DNA from: Allodiplogaster sudhausi
Lineage: Eukaryota > Nematoda > Chromadorea > Rhabditida > Diplogasteridae
Length of the DNA stretch: 64,000 nt
Assembly: GCA_945643635.1 (NCBI GenBank)
Contig: CALZFC010000075.1
Span: forward strand, 880,001 to 944,000
Direction: 5' to 3'
Positions 12,977 to 25,385 of this stretch are shown here, piece by piece; position 1 is the stretch's first letter; each line of letters starts with the position of its first letter. The translations under genes and the position numbers were made by a program. The notes under the pieces were generated by a model. The model was given only the letters and a program-made list of their open reading frames with translations. It did no database searches and had not been told where the DNA came from.

Positions 12977-13976
12977 ATAAAAGACGCTCCAACAAGCTCC
13001 AATTTTTTTTAAATACTTTAAATATATATTTTTTTCGTCTTGTAGAGTTGCCTTTTGCCTATATTAGCTCCTACTTTGTGTGCCTTAGCTAAAAAACACA
13101 TCGAGTGAACCGCTGCAATATTTGTTATATTATTATTAAGACTTCCACTGTTGTCTAAATTTTCGTTTTTTAGTGCGAAACATTATTTTACCCTGGAGGC
13201 GAAAAAGAAACTATTTAATCATGCTGGTAATCAAATGAAATCTGCTTACGAATTGTGTTCCCGTAGAGTGAAAGATGCTAGAAAAGCCTTTTCTATGGAT
13301 CCCGAGTGCACTTTTTAAAGAAAAGCATAATTAATTTGTCGATGTTCGTGTCATTTTAAATATTCTCTCTACGATTCTCTCTACGACATTCACTGTCATT
13401 CAGTCTTTAATTTTCTGTGATTTTGACATAATTGTATTTGTGCTAATGACGAAGAATTTACAAGATAAAGAATTTGCCGAAAACTTTAAATGGAAGACGA
13501 CATAAATGTCTTACGGTAACATGGAACCAGTCTTGTGGTACCTTTTAGCTGGCTCGGTCATGACTCTTTTTTGCTACTCTTTCACTCGTATTGTAAATCT
13601 GTATTCTTTACTCATGTTCCGTTGAATTCATCCCACTGCCTTTATAATGGCACCGCGCCGCGTGGAAGAAAGTGAAGTTTTAGCCGAGTCATAGTTTTTT
13701 TTATGTTGTTTTAAAGCTCCGTCCACAAGTTTCGATAATGGTTTCTACTGTGTCGACATGGAAAACCGTACGCAGAGAATTGGGTTAGGTTTCACTATTG
13801 TTTTTTTATTCTTTTAATATTTTTTTTCATAAATAAACGCATATTACTGCACTAATCTTGCCTGATATGAGAACCAAATACCTTTTCTTGAAACGGCTCT
13901 TGGTTTCCAGAAGCATTAAGAAGGAGTAAAAACAATTATATCATAATATGTGTCATTAAATGTTTGCTACTTTCAG
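12977..13976. other. AT-rich gap between the REPS-type and GCP2 genes
   Basis: No convincing exon was found. The REPS-type poly(A) signal is at its left end. The first exon(s) and promoter of the GCP2 gene must lie here or within its listed first exon, since that exon starts in phase 2. Short open stretches near 13240-13320 and 13867-13930 have no donor in phase. Confidence 0.5.
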
Positions 13977-14219
13977 TGCAAAATCGCTTTCGCATCCAGA
14001 AGGTGCCCGGCTTTGCCAATTATGCAGAGCTCGAGGAACAAGTCGGTTGTTTTTTTTAAATTAATTGCTGACTAAATTATAGTAACCTCTTACCGGAGCT
14101 GGTCGAAAAATAACTTGAAAGATCAAACGGTTTTTATTATTGTTTTTATTCTGCCTAAAAACGACATTGAACCATGGTTTTTCATTGCTTTTGAAAAATG
14201 ATATTCTGTTAAAAGAGAA

Positions 14220-14253
<34 letters not shown>

Positions 14254-15255
14254 TTATTTATTTATTTATTTATTTGAGATGCTCGACTTGTCCGAGATGA
14301 CTTCGGATGAGCAGGAGACAATGATCGTCGATGAAATGCTGCTGCTTCTTACGGTTAAAACCATTATCTCATGTATGCTTTATCCTTTGCATATAACAAT
14401 AAGCTTTTTCCATTGGAAAGTAGCTTTAGCCGTTGGATTGTAAGCTTTATCCTGTATAAAGTATGCTTTATCCCTTGCAATATAAGCGTTATTATCCTTT
14501 GAAAAGTAAGTTTTATCCGTTTAATATTCCCTGATTCAGGGTCACCAAATGACGAACATCCGCGTGACATTCTCGCCTCACTTTGAGCTGAACGTCAACC
14601 CGACCCTCCATCTCCATCTCCGTAGCATGATTGGCAGATTCGAACGAATCATACAGTACTGCGCGGTCATCCGCAGAAAATGCTATCGTAAGTTATCGAG
14701 GGGTTACGGTAGTTGGTTACGTGAATTCGTTTCGGGTTAATTCACACAGCATTTCAATTTTATAAATATTTAAAAAGGTTGTGTAATGACCTAAAAACTA
14801 CCACAAGCTTCAAGAAAATAATTTGTAAGTCGTAATTCGCAGGGAATAAAATGTACGGCTTTAATTTTATTTATTTATTTAATTTAGAAATTCTGAGCGA
14901 AGTGGTTGTCTCCACGGCAGTGAAGGCGATTGCTATTGAATGCGAGCGACTACTTGATGAGGAGGTAGGATATTTTAGGAAGAATTATGACCAATGTTTT
15001 TTTAGGAGTAATAAAATTTAAATTTAAACAGTTTCATTGGAAATCTATGAAATTTATGCAGTTTTTTCTCTCTAATTAGTCCAATTAATTAAATGACGAA
15101 TGCCTGTTTTCTTCACCTTTTAGTTCGTGGCTGTGCTGGGCAGCTCAGATGGCTCCGTCGAAATGGCTTCTCTCATTGACGTCCTGTTCCGAGTCTCTCA
15201 CTTTGAGCCGAGACTCCAGCTGACTTCTGAGATTCTCGCGAACATCAATGAGGTA

Positions 15256-15295
<40 letters not shown>

Positions 15296-17446
15296 TTTCT
15301 CTCTTTCTGTCTCTCTTTCTCTCTCTCTCTCCCTCTTTCTCTCCCTTTTCTCTCTTTCTCTCTCTTTTCTCTCTTTCTGTCTCTCTTTCTCTCTCTCTCT
15401 CACTTTCTCTCCCTTTTCTCTCTTTCTCTCTTCTCAAAGAGTATTTAGTGTGATCGATTTAACAATAGCAACCATAGAAATGTGGAAATTGTTGAGGGTT
15501 GCTAGTATTGTTTAGTATACATACTTTATATAACATACAAAGTATTTTGTTATGTGGTTAAGGTTATTAAAGTTAATAAATAAATAGTAACACATGTTAA
15601 ATGAATAATAAATACATAGTTAATAAATAAAGTTCTAATGATTTGCACTGGTTATCAGGGCGACTTGGTTGGTGGCGAAGTTCTCTCTCTACTTGCGTCG
15701 CGAGTTCAACAAAGTGTTCGGTAGTTGTATCTTTTTTGTCTTAAAAAAACACTTTTTACATATAAATAAAAAATCGCTTCCTATAGGCATGAGGCATGGA
15801 CTGAAGTCTCAAGGTCGTAAAATAGATAAGAAATAATACCAGTTCTTTACCTTCTTACAAATCCTCTGCGGAAATTTCCGTCAAGAAAAAAATTAGTAAT
15901 TTGTTCTTGAGACGATACAATGAGAAATAATGCCTATTCTTTAGCTTCTTTCAAAATCCTCTACAGGAAATTTCATAAAGAAAAGAAAGAGCAATTTCTC
16001 TTTTTCAGAGATGACACCACTCGTCTGCTGCATACAATGCAGAAGGCAGCCCTTCGCCAGTTCCTCGCCCACCTCCGCCACTGGATCTGTCGCGGGACTG
16101 TCGAGCATGATGCTACTGCAGAGGTGAGCATTTTTTTAAGAGATCAAAGATCAATTTAAAGAGAATTGTTTATTAATTACTAATTAAACATTTATCCAAT
16201 TGATGGGGGAAAAAGTATTCTGACTAATAGATGAGTGTTGTGCCCTGAGTAGGATACTAAAAGCCATTTTAAAGCCTCACCAGGGCCTGCACATTTCTTG
16301 CCAATTGGTTCCGTCAGAATTGAAAAAAAGTTAAAATTAGCAGCGGGCTTATATTTTATTTATTTGAAAATTGGCTTTTAGTAGGGCGCTTAAACTTGGA
16401 AGGTTTTAATTAAATTCTGTCAGTTCTTTGTGTGGTCGACCCGATCTCTGAAGCCAGAGCAGATTGAAGCAGTGAAGAGAACAACAGCGCCGATTGAAGA
16501 GAGAATTGAGTTGGTTATTTGGTTTTTTTAAATTACTTTATTTTATTTTATTATTCTTTTTTATCATCTATTCGTATATTTTTTTATCTAAATGCAACTG
16601 TAGACTGCTTCGAAAATCACAGTGGGCTACAGGGCTTGGGACCCGGAAAGCTAGGTGGGGAGAGTAAATTCAGAATGCAGCAGGGTTGGTTTTTGCCCCC
16701 CCCCGGGGAATGCAAAAAATCAGCGTTTATATGAAAAATAAACGGTACATTTTTAACCAGAATTATTATCTACTTTTTTTAGTGCACATATAATTTTATT
16801 TATCTAATATAATTTTGACATATTTAGCAATGTGCGTTCCCTTCATTTGACAGCCTCGGCGCCGACTTCCTCGTGGTGCAGGAGCTGTGCCCGTCCATCT
16901 TCCAAACTCACATCATCGACATTATCAAGTGCGGCCACTACCTGCACATTCTGGCAGCGAACTCTGAGAATGCGGAGGTACGGCAATAATGTTAAGGGCC
17001 GTAAATTAGTTTTTTTTTTTTAAATATTTTATTTACTTGCTTATTTGCTAATTTATTGGGATGAAATGGAAGGGGCGAAAGTTGATTTTGGAAACTTGGC
17101 GCGTATGAAAGAGTGGAGGCAGAGAGACAAACGGCGCGGATTACGCGACAACTGCTGAAAGGTACAAATTAGTAAATTCGTTCTTTTTGCAGGAGGTCGA
17201 AGCTGCTTCTCTTAAGGCAGCCAAGGCACTCGGGCCAGCGGAAGAGTGGCTGAATCTACCGGTCAACGAGGTGAGTTAAGGGAGTTATTTCTCTCACCCT
17301 CTCTCAATTTCTTTCTTTCTTTCTTTCTCTCTCTCTCACACACTCTTCTCTCTCTCTCTTATTCTCGCTCTTAATCCATCTTTGCACTCTCTCTCCTCCC
17401 TTTCTCTTTCACTTAATCTCTCCCTTTCTCTCTCACTTTATCTCCC

Positions 17447-17499
<53 letters not shown>

Positions 17500-18450
17500 A
17501 TCTTTATCTCTCACTCTCTCTCTCTCTCCTCCACCTCTCACTCTCTCCTTCTCTCATAGGTGAAGCGTCGTGTGGTGGCTGCTCGTAACCTTGCTTCCAC
17601 TCGAATTCTCCGCCATCTCCGTGATAAGTGGGCTGTCGCCGACGTGTTCAAGTATACAAATTATTTCAATTCATTAAAAAAATTATTCAAATAATTAATT
17701 AATGCATTACATTGTTTGGCACTGCCGTATTTTTTATTGCAGCTTTGTTAACAAGATTTTTTTTGAACATAACTCGATGAAATTAAAATAGTGAAAAGTT
17801 GTTAACAATACATATTTTAATATACAATTTTTTAAATAAAATAATTCTGCTAAAAACTGGTTTAAAGTTGATTGCGTTAATGGACGTTACAGTGCCGTCC
17901 AGTGCCTCTTCCTCGTTCGCAATGGCAGCTGGTTCTCGCTGCTCCTCAACCACTTCCGCAAGGATCTCGAGATGGACAAGGATGCGATTACGGAGCGACG
18001 ACTTTTGGTTAGGCCGAATTTTGGTATTTATTTATTTTTTATCTCTGTAAATTTCCAGAATAGGTATGCGAATTTGAGAATAAAAGTAGTTCTAATAATT
18101 ATTAGTTATATTTTTAGTAGATTTTTTAAGGCTTTTTTCTTTTTCCAGAATAGGTATGCGAATTTGAAAATAAAAATAGTTCTAAAAATTACTATTTAAA
18201 TTTTTAGTCGACTTTTTAAAGCTTTTTCTATAATATTTTGCAGGAAGAGAACATTTTTTTTACATGCATTTTAATGGAATTGAATTAAGTTTCCCCACAA
18301 ATATGTACATTTCTAGTTTTTCTACTAATTTTAGTTAATTTCAGCACATGTTCGATGTGATCGTGACGGACCCGAACTCCCCGCTCAGGGAGCTGCCTTG
18401 CGTCAACTACTTTGGGTTGCTTTATCTTTACTCCTGTTCTCTGCTAGCTG

Positions 18451-18493
<43 letters not shown>

Positions 18494-19915
18494 TTCTTTC
18501 TGTCTCTCTACCAACTCTGATCTCTGATCACATCTCTCCCTCCAATCCCAACCCTCTCTTCCTCTTTCCAGGTTGTCTCTCGAATCTGACAGTGTTCTCC
18601 AGAAGCTTGTTATGCTGGGTGGAGAAGGCCGACTCAGAACTGAAGATCGCTCAGCTCGCTACGTCACTCCACCAGAGAATTGGATTGAGGTGAGAGGGAG
18701 GAGAGAGAGAGAGAGAGAGAGAGAGTGAGGATAGGGAAAGAGAGAAGAGAGAGAGAGAGGCCGAGATAGAGAGTGCGCCCAAGGTATATTCAAACCAAGA
18801 GCTGGAGAGAGAGAGTGCGTGATAGAGAGCGAGGGAAAATAAATCATGGATAGTAAGGGAAACTCATCGAAGATTATATTTAGAAGTATTTTGATTATCT
18901 GATATCTAATTACAGAACACGAGTCGATTATGGGCGTTTATTATGAACAGAAGTCTTCATAGTCTGGACTGCGTGAAAATTCATTCTTGATATGTTGTAT
19001 AAGAACTGTGAATACGCAGTAATATTGTTATTGTTAATCTCGTTCATGTCGCCCCAATTCTTCAGGACGAACTGAACGAATTGAAAGAGGAGAAGATGCT
19101 CGGCCTCTCTGCGCTCTCTCTCAAATTCGCTTGCCCTGCAATGCTCACTCCTCTCTTTCCCAAGGCTGGTTATATCTTATGTATTCGAATTCGGACACAA
19201 TGTGATAGTTATCATAAGATGTTGTCGAATTACCAAATTTAATGTATTTTTTAAAATTATTTCTTAAGATTTAATTCTTTATATATTCGTACCTCTCTTT
19301 CCCTAAGCTGTATATATTTTAATCGATTTAGGACTGACTGTGATAGTAGTTATAATGGTATTTTATCTAATTGCCACATAATATATCTTTTTAATAATAT
19401 ACCTTATTATCTTTTTTTGCACACGCCTACTTTTCCCGAGGCTGTTCATCTTTCACTCATTTAATTTAGGACAGAATTTAATTGCTTGTCATAGTATGGC
19501 TGCCTTGTTTTCCCTTACTTTAGCCAAGTAAAAAATTTTAAACGAAAACAAACAAAATTCTTTCTTATTCAGCAACAACTCCAAATTTATTCGAACATCT
19601 TCCGTCTCCTCTTCGCGACTCATGTTGCAGTCGACGAGATCTGCGAGTGGTTCGTGAAAAAAAGAATTATTCATTATCTCGAATTTCCCTTTTATCAGAC
19701 ATATTCAATATTTGTTGTTTTGTTTGTTTTGGCTTGAAAAAAAATCTATTTTACTTCTTGAAAAAAGAGAAGTTAAAAGTAAATATAAAAAAAGAATAAA
19801 AACTCAAATATGGCAGCCAACGCGTTCTTCCGACATTGAAGCGAAGCGACGACCCACTGTTGAGAAAGTGCGCGGGCTTCATCCAGACGCTATTGTCACA
19901 TATTCAGAAGTTAGA

Positions 19916-19946
<31 letters not shown>

Positions 19947-21668
19947 TGGAATAGAGATAAGGAGAATTACAGACATGGAGAGAAAGGTGGCTCAGAGGAT
20001 GCAAGCTAGAGATGAGAGACATGCATAAATAGGAATGTATATAGTAGTAGATGATGATTAGAGAGAGGGAGAGAGAGAGAGAGAGAGAGGAAAGTGAGAG
20101 AGAGAGAGAGGGAAAAGGAAATCTCTTTTTTCCAGATTCCTCGAGCACTGCTGCTGCAATGTCATCGCGCCGCAATTGGCAAAATTCAACGACGAAATCT
20201 TTGCGGTTTGTAAAGTTGGCTTGACTCGAATCACTCTTTCCTCGCTATATGTTGCCACTCAATTTGCCTTTTTGAGCTATAAAAGATTCTGCAAACTAAA
20301 AAAAGAAAACATAATTATTACTTTGTAATGATTTTTGGTGTTTTCATATCTTTTCAAAGGTTTCAACCTTATTTATTCTTTATTTATTATCGAGCCATTT
20401 AATTACTTCTTAGTAATAAATCTGATAACATAGCTCTTTTCTTTGAAGCATTAATTATTATTATTATCTGATTTAAAAGAAGGATTAATTTTTTATATTA
20501 AGGTTTTAAAAATGATAGCATTTATCATTTCCAACAAATATTTTTGAGGATTTAAGAATGGTCATTTTGATGACTTCCGAAAAGGATTAATTTTTTATGT
20601 TAAAGTTTTAAGATGGGTAATTTTTGTGAATTTCAAGAAGAATTAATTAAATAACTCTTTCTTTTCCAGTGCTCCTCAATGGAAGAGATGGCTCTCTGCC
20701 ATGAGGCTCTCCTTTTCAACATTTGCCGCGCCCTCCCCCTCGACAACACTCGCCTCTTCCAGCAACTCTTCCACACCTTCCGACTCGTAAGGAAGCTTGC
20801 CAACGGAGAAGTGGTGGGGTTTTTTTAAATACATATTTTTTGTTACACTTTTTTGCATTTTAATTGATTTATTGGATTGCCGACGGAAAACTATTTTTTA
20901 GCATTTTAATGGACTTATATATTGGATTGGAAGCGGAGAACTTTTAAATTTTTTAATACATTCGAAATGAATTAAAATAATCTTTTTATTAATATTTATT
21001 ATTTTAGCAGTTTAATTGAGTTATTCCTTATGAATGGAAAAGTGGAAACTTTGACATTGTACCTTGACCTTGCACGATCTGGTATTGCTCAGTAATATAT
21101 TTAATTTTAGAATCATTGTGTTCTTTTTAATGCTAACGTTTATGTGTACATAAGGTCATGGATAATTTTGCCTGATTTAAACCTATTTTTTCGATGAAGA
21201 AAAAAAAGAGATTATCTGCAGGATTACGTGACTGGCGAGCAGATCTTCGCTGAGATTCGTGACGAAATGCAAGCGGCGCTTGTGGAGAGCGGCAGCAACG
21301 AGGCCCTTGCTCATCTGTCGGTTTTATTAGTTGTTTTTTTTATAATTAATTAATTAATTACCTATTTAATTTTAATTTTAATATATTTAGATCGTGCATC
21401 CGTATGCTAAACGAATTATTTGAATTTAAATATTGAATATGGAGGAATTCGCCCCACTCAAGATTTGAAGGATGAAAGTAAAATAAACAACACAAAAAAT
21501 TATGTAGTTTTATTGCTTGTCCATATTATTTCTTATTGGTTCTTCTCAGAAGGTGAAGTTTGATAATGATTGCAGGTTGATATTCACTCGCGGCGACTGA
21601 CAAAGGAAAATTCGAAGTGGTCTCCCCAAATTTTAACGAGTTTAAGTTATATTTGTTTATGTTGTTGA
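13977..21668 (+). CDS. gip-2: Gamma-tubulin complex component 2 (GCP2), N-terminus unresolved
   Basis: Exons in phase: 13977-14041 (tentative), 14279-14353, 14540-14687, 14888-14964, 15124-15252, 15659-15720, 16009-16123, 16424-16513, 16828-16977, 17193-17270, 17560-17651, 17893-18007, 18345-18415, 18572-18689, 19066-about 19164, 19573-19649, 19817-19909, 20136-20205, 20670-20786, 21222-21320 and 21576-21668 (tentative). The protein follows the GCP2 fold in order: DEQETMIVDEMLLLLTG, LLASRVQQSV, ALRQFLAHLRHWICRGTVEH (the GRIP1 Trp-Ile-x-x-Gly pattern), a GHYLHILAAN segment matching the family's GKYLNVVRE region, LFLVRNGSWFSLLLNHF, LSALSLKFACPAMLTPLFPK, IYSNIFRLLFATHVAVDEIC and CAGFIQTLLSHIQKFLEHC (GRIP2). 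GCP2 pairs with GCP3 in the gamma-tubulin small complex that nucleates microtubules at centrosomes. Sequence is very diverged, as in other nematode GCPs. The 19066 exon needs a GC donor (AAG|GCTGGT) to stay in frame. The ATG at 14279 is an alternative start. Confidence 0.82.
14219..14275. repeat. (TA)n and (ATTT)n microsatellite
   Basis: About 30 bases of alternating TA followed by repeated ATTT units lie directly before the acceptor at 14278 in a GCP2 intron. Confidence 0.9.
14368..14525. repeat. Degenerate short tandem repeat in a GCP2 intron
   Basis: Seven or so imperfect units resembling GTAAGCTTTATCCTTTGNA, roughly 20-25 bases each, fill most of the intron between 14353 and 14540. Several units contain GTAAG, a perfect nematode donor motif. 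Confidence 0.7.
15828..16010 (+). repeat. About 93-bp tandem duplication covering a GCP2 3' splice site
   Basis: Copy 1 starts near 15829 and copy 2 near 15922; both begin with GAAATAAT and share TTCTTT, CTTCTT and AATCCTCT blocks in order. The second copy ends with the real acceptor at 16008; the corresponding place in copy 1 reads TTGAGACGATAC. Confidence 0.75.
18051..18235 (+). repeat. 90-bp tandem duplication in a GCP2 intron, each copy with an acceptor-like site
   Basis: TTCCAGAATAGGTATGCGAA occurs at about 18053 and again 90 bases later, and similarity continues through the whole 90-bp unit at roughly 85 percent. Each copy starts with a good TTTCCAG acceptor motif that does not match the exon used. 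Confidence 0.9.
19150..19500 (+). repeat. About 140-bp degenerate tandem triplication including a GCP2 exon end
   Basis: The coding sequence CCTCTCTTTCCCAAGGCTG at the end of the 19066 exon recurs in diverged form at about 19292 (CCTCTCTTTCCCTAAGCTG) and 19426 (CCTACTTTTCCCGAGGCTG). Each is followed by related A/T-rich sequence containing a TGTGATAGT or TTGTCATAGT motif. The two later copies are intronic. Confidence 0.75.
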
Positions 21669-21807
21669 CATATCTCTATTTATTGTTTTTATTCTAATCT
21701 GTGCGATTTGCCGTCCTCTTCTGCCATTCTTGGCCTCTCCTTTTGTCGCTCTATCTTCTCTCACTCTCTATCTCTGAATCTCTCTCATTTTCTCCTTTTT
21801 CGATCTC

Positions 21808-21843
<36 letters not shown>

Positions 21844-22597
21844 TCTTTATGTCGATCTTTCCCTCTATCTCTCAAGAGCATAGAGGACACCATATTCTGG
21901 CTCCCTTACAATTAAAGCGGATGCTTATCAGCAATTTACAGTTTACGTCTCATGTTTTGATCGGTTTCTGTCTTGTAAACATTTCATTCAATGGTTATTT
22001 ACATTAAGAATGTGCATAATAAAGTCGAATATTTACTTTACATGAATATTGCTCCTTGTTTGACATTCATTCAGCGAAAGAATGGAAAAGTTTGCGAGTT
22101 GAAGTAGGTGCCAATAATGTACACTCCTCGTATTCCTAGCGATCCTAGAACACATTTTGCGTGCTTTTTTTATTCGGAAGCAGCAGTCCTAACCCTACGA
22201 CATTTCACTGACTACACGCCTAGCTATTGCGTGCTTGCTGGAGCCCTCGAGCATCTATGTAGACGTGACTGAATCTTATCCTAGAGCACCCACGGGCTCT
22301 CCTCTCTAAACGACCAGCACCTATCACAGGCCCACCGCGACTCCTCGCAAATAACTAAGAATTGAGAGCGAGAGAAAGAGATTTCTTTCTCCTTCTGATC
22401 AATATCTATAACCTTGACACATAAAAGAAACAATGAGGACATTTGCACAAAATTGATGCGCCCTGCGCGTGCACCTTTTTTAGCCCATAGTGGCCAAAGA
22501 TACGGGTTGAAACCCCTGATATGTATTGAGTTGCACAAAATAAAAGTTCGAAGGTCACAAAATAAAAGTTCGAAAGTGTAAAGTATACGGATCAAGA
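21669..22597. other. Gap between the convergent GCP2 and SLC17-A genes
   Basis: Contains a CT microsatellite at about 21770-21845. The segment from about 22010 to 22180 resembles 57160-57340 (shared GCGAAAGAATG and CAATAATG-type blocks in the same order), so it belongs to the duplicated SLC17 flank. No gene is seen. Confidence 0.6.
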
Positions 22598-25385
22598 TCA
22601 CTTCTGCGCCGTAACGGCATCCACCACGTCTTCCACTTCGTCGTCAGTTGTCTTGCTCTTGGGAACGTAGTGGGAGGGTTCTGCACGAACCATCGGCAGG
22701 TAGATCATGAAGCCAACAACAAGAAGTGCTGCATGCATCAGGAAGAAGACGCGGAACTCAGCGTGCGTCTTATTGGGGACGAGCCAGTTGAAGAGGAACG
22801 ACTCCATGAGAAGGCCGATCGACTTGAACAGCTGAACTTGCCCGAGCACGAAGAAGGCGTACGGGCTGAAGTAGTCACACAAATTTGACAGGTTCACCGT
22901 AATAAACCAATGAAATCAATCAATAGCAATCTTGTACGATGCCGACCCGGAGATGAGGATCGCTCCTTTGTTGAAAGCGCCCGCGTTCCAGCCGACAAAC
23001 CACTACAAGAACATCTCGTGTCTAGTTTGGATGGCGGGCACTTCTGTTCAACCTGAAGCGCGACGGTGAATACAATCTGCCAGAAGGTGGACGCGTCACT
23101 CGGCAAGGCAGCCATCGCGATCAGCACGGCGGCCGGGCCAAGCAGCGACACGAGCGAGAACAACCGGATCTTGGTGCGCTCAGAGACGATGCTGTGTGAG
23201 AGCGAAGAGCATTAAAAGAGCCAACTATTCAATCTTGAGTTCGCGCCTTTTGCCTGACTCAAACGGTGCATGTGTTTTAGAGAGGCATATCGTGTAAATC
23301 AATGTATCGATTGAATATGAAATAGAGATTCCATGTGAAAACCGCGTTTCATTTCAGAGCCGTAATTTGACCAATATCTTGACCAGTTTTCTTGTCGGAT
23401 ACCAGGTCCAATCAGTTGACAAACTTGATGCGATCGCTCATGAGGCCAGCGATAATCTTGAACACGATTATTCCGTAGCAGGCCACGTTGAATGCCCATC
23501 CCGTTTCGTATTTATCGAAGCCGAAGATGTCAAGGTAAGTCGAAAGGTATGCCTGAGGCATACTTGAGGCTGCTAATGAATGTCATTAATTGTAATTAAC
23601 GAGAATTTGTAAGTTAGTGGTATGGGTTTATGGATTACTTTTTGAAATTAAATTAGTCAAACGGAATTTAAAATGTGAAGGCAAAGCAAACGAACACCCA
23701 TCATTACGGAAACCGTAACGTCTACGAATGCAGCCGCCCAGATCCCATAGACGGCAACATCGGTGAGAATCAACTGCAAGTTCGAAGATATCGTTTTAGC
23801 AGCGAACGAGTATGTGTAAATATATGTATGTGCTAGTTCTCATGAGAAGGAACGTTAACGGAACGAAAGACTCAATCTTGAATTCGCACCCTTTTTTACC
23901 TGACCATTGGACGAGAGAGCTTGTGACTTAGATAGAAGCGAATAGAATGGTCATAAAATTCTAATAGACTACGCTTGACTTTCATGCACATTTAACGTTA
24001 TCCGATAATCTCATTAAAGCATTATTAAACCACTCAGAAATAGATTGTCCGAAGCGACGTACACGATACGGCGGCCGAATCTGGCGCTCATTTGCCATGG
24101 ACTTGTCGATGGATATGAGCGCGACTTCGGCCTCGGTCGCATAACTCTCACTCGGATGGTCGCGGTAGAGGAGGAGCCAGATGAAGGAGCACACGAGGAC
24201 AATGGCGCCCACCACGTAGTAAACCGTGCGCCAGCCGTAACCGAGAGAAAAGACCTAAGTATAAGGGTTTCCTGTCTTTGTTGGAAGCATACGAAAAATT
24301 TTGATCGTTTCAGTCTTGTCTTTATCGTTCACCTCACGAAAAGGAAACCTTGCAGAACCAATGCCGGAAAAGGTAACTTAAAAACCCTTTCGAAAGAGCC
24401 CTTCTTACCAATATAGCGGCCGGGATCTCTATTATATTCACGAGAACGAGGAATGAGGAAAGAATAGCTCCATAGATCGCCGTCTCCGACTTGGGCGCCC
24501 ATCTGGAGACGATTAAACCGACAGCGCCAAAGTCTGCCGCGTATAGGCAGCCCTAAAGTCAACCGATCAATAATATTGTTGTTGATCGCCTTAATAGATA
24601 TGATCTTCAAAGGAAACATGTGAATGTTTTTTTCTGCTGCTTTCAGCTAGGGCCGTAAAATATGTAGAGCGAAGAAAAACTTTTTCAAGCGAACCATCAT
24701 AAATCGAATGCCTTGCGCCGCGCCAAGTGAGTAATCGAAGCAGACTGGCACGGCGCATGAAACAGCTGCCGAGATGATGCCTATGAAAGGAAATGAATGG
24801 TGCTTGATGGTTCAATAATTTCAAATAGAAAGTTGTTTTGTTGTTTATCGCTTCTAAGGAATTGTATTTTTTAACTAACCATCCACAAAAAGAACCCAGC
24901 GAGCACCATAACGAGCAAGAAGAAAGTTGAGCGGATAGATGCCCACGATCGTTCCTATGGCAGTCGCTGCCAGCATGTTGGCCTTTTCCGCTAGGTTGTA
25001 CACGCGATGAGTGCTTATGCTATGAGTCTAAAATAAGGAAAAATTAATATAAATATAAAATAACTTCAAATAAAGAAACAAAAATAAAAAAATTTTAAAT
25101 TTATATTGACAAAGGCACTTTCATGAGGTCGATCACATGAAAAGTTAGACATTACTAGAAGTGTGAAGATCAGGAAATATACGAGTCCCGCACAGAATAC
25201 TTACATAGTATAATTATTTTGAGAGTGAGAAAGAATGAGAAAATTAACTAAAAAACCTCCGCGATTTCCATATAAGTCATGAGATAGGGGTGTATGGCGG
25301 TGGGCATAAGTAAGCCCCCCAGCATAATAAAGGCCGCGAAGAGGACGACGAAGCGGCTGTGACCTTCGATGTAGCCCCGCAACAT
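22598..25385 (-). CDS. SLC17-type (major facilitator) anion transporter, copy A, 10 exons, 461 aa
   Basis: Exons 25257-25385, 24880-25027, 24695-24780, 24409-24552, 24063-24254, 23698-23773, 23425-23572, 23053-23191, 22947-23002 and 22598-22865 join in phase with no stop. Visible SLC17/sialin-type features: an N-terminal helix after RSRFVV-like residues (GHSRFVVLFAAFIMLGG), NLAEKANMLAA then a helix ending in FLLARYGARWVLF (motif A region), QGIRFMM and SRWAPKSE (the cytoplasmic loop typical of SLC17), VVGAIVLVCSFIWLLLY, the RDHPSES loop, PQAYLSTYLDIFGF, WNAGAFNKGAILISGPYAFF and a charged tail. Family members carry phosphate, glutamate or sialic acid; the substrate is not predictable here. The chosen ATG lies 8 bases after CTTTCAG, a probable trans-splice acceptor. 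It is the intact member of a tandem pair. Confidence 0.87.

Noticed and set aside
22670..24416. Plus-strand open frames opposite the SLC17 exons
   Set aside because: They are antisense shadows of exons whose minus-strand reading gives a complete transporter.
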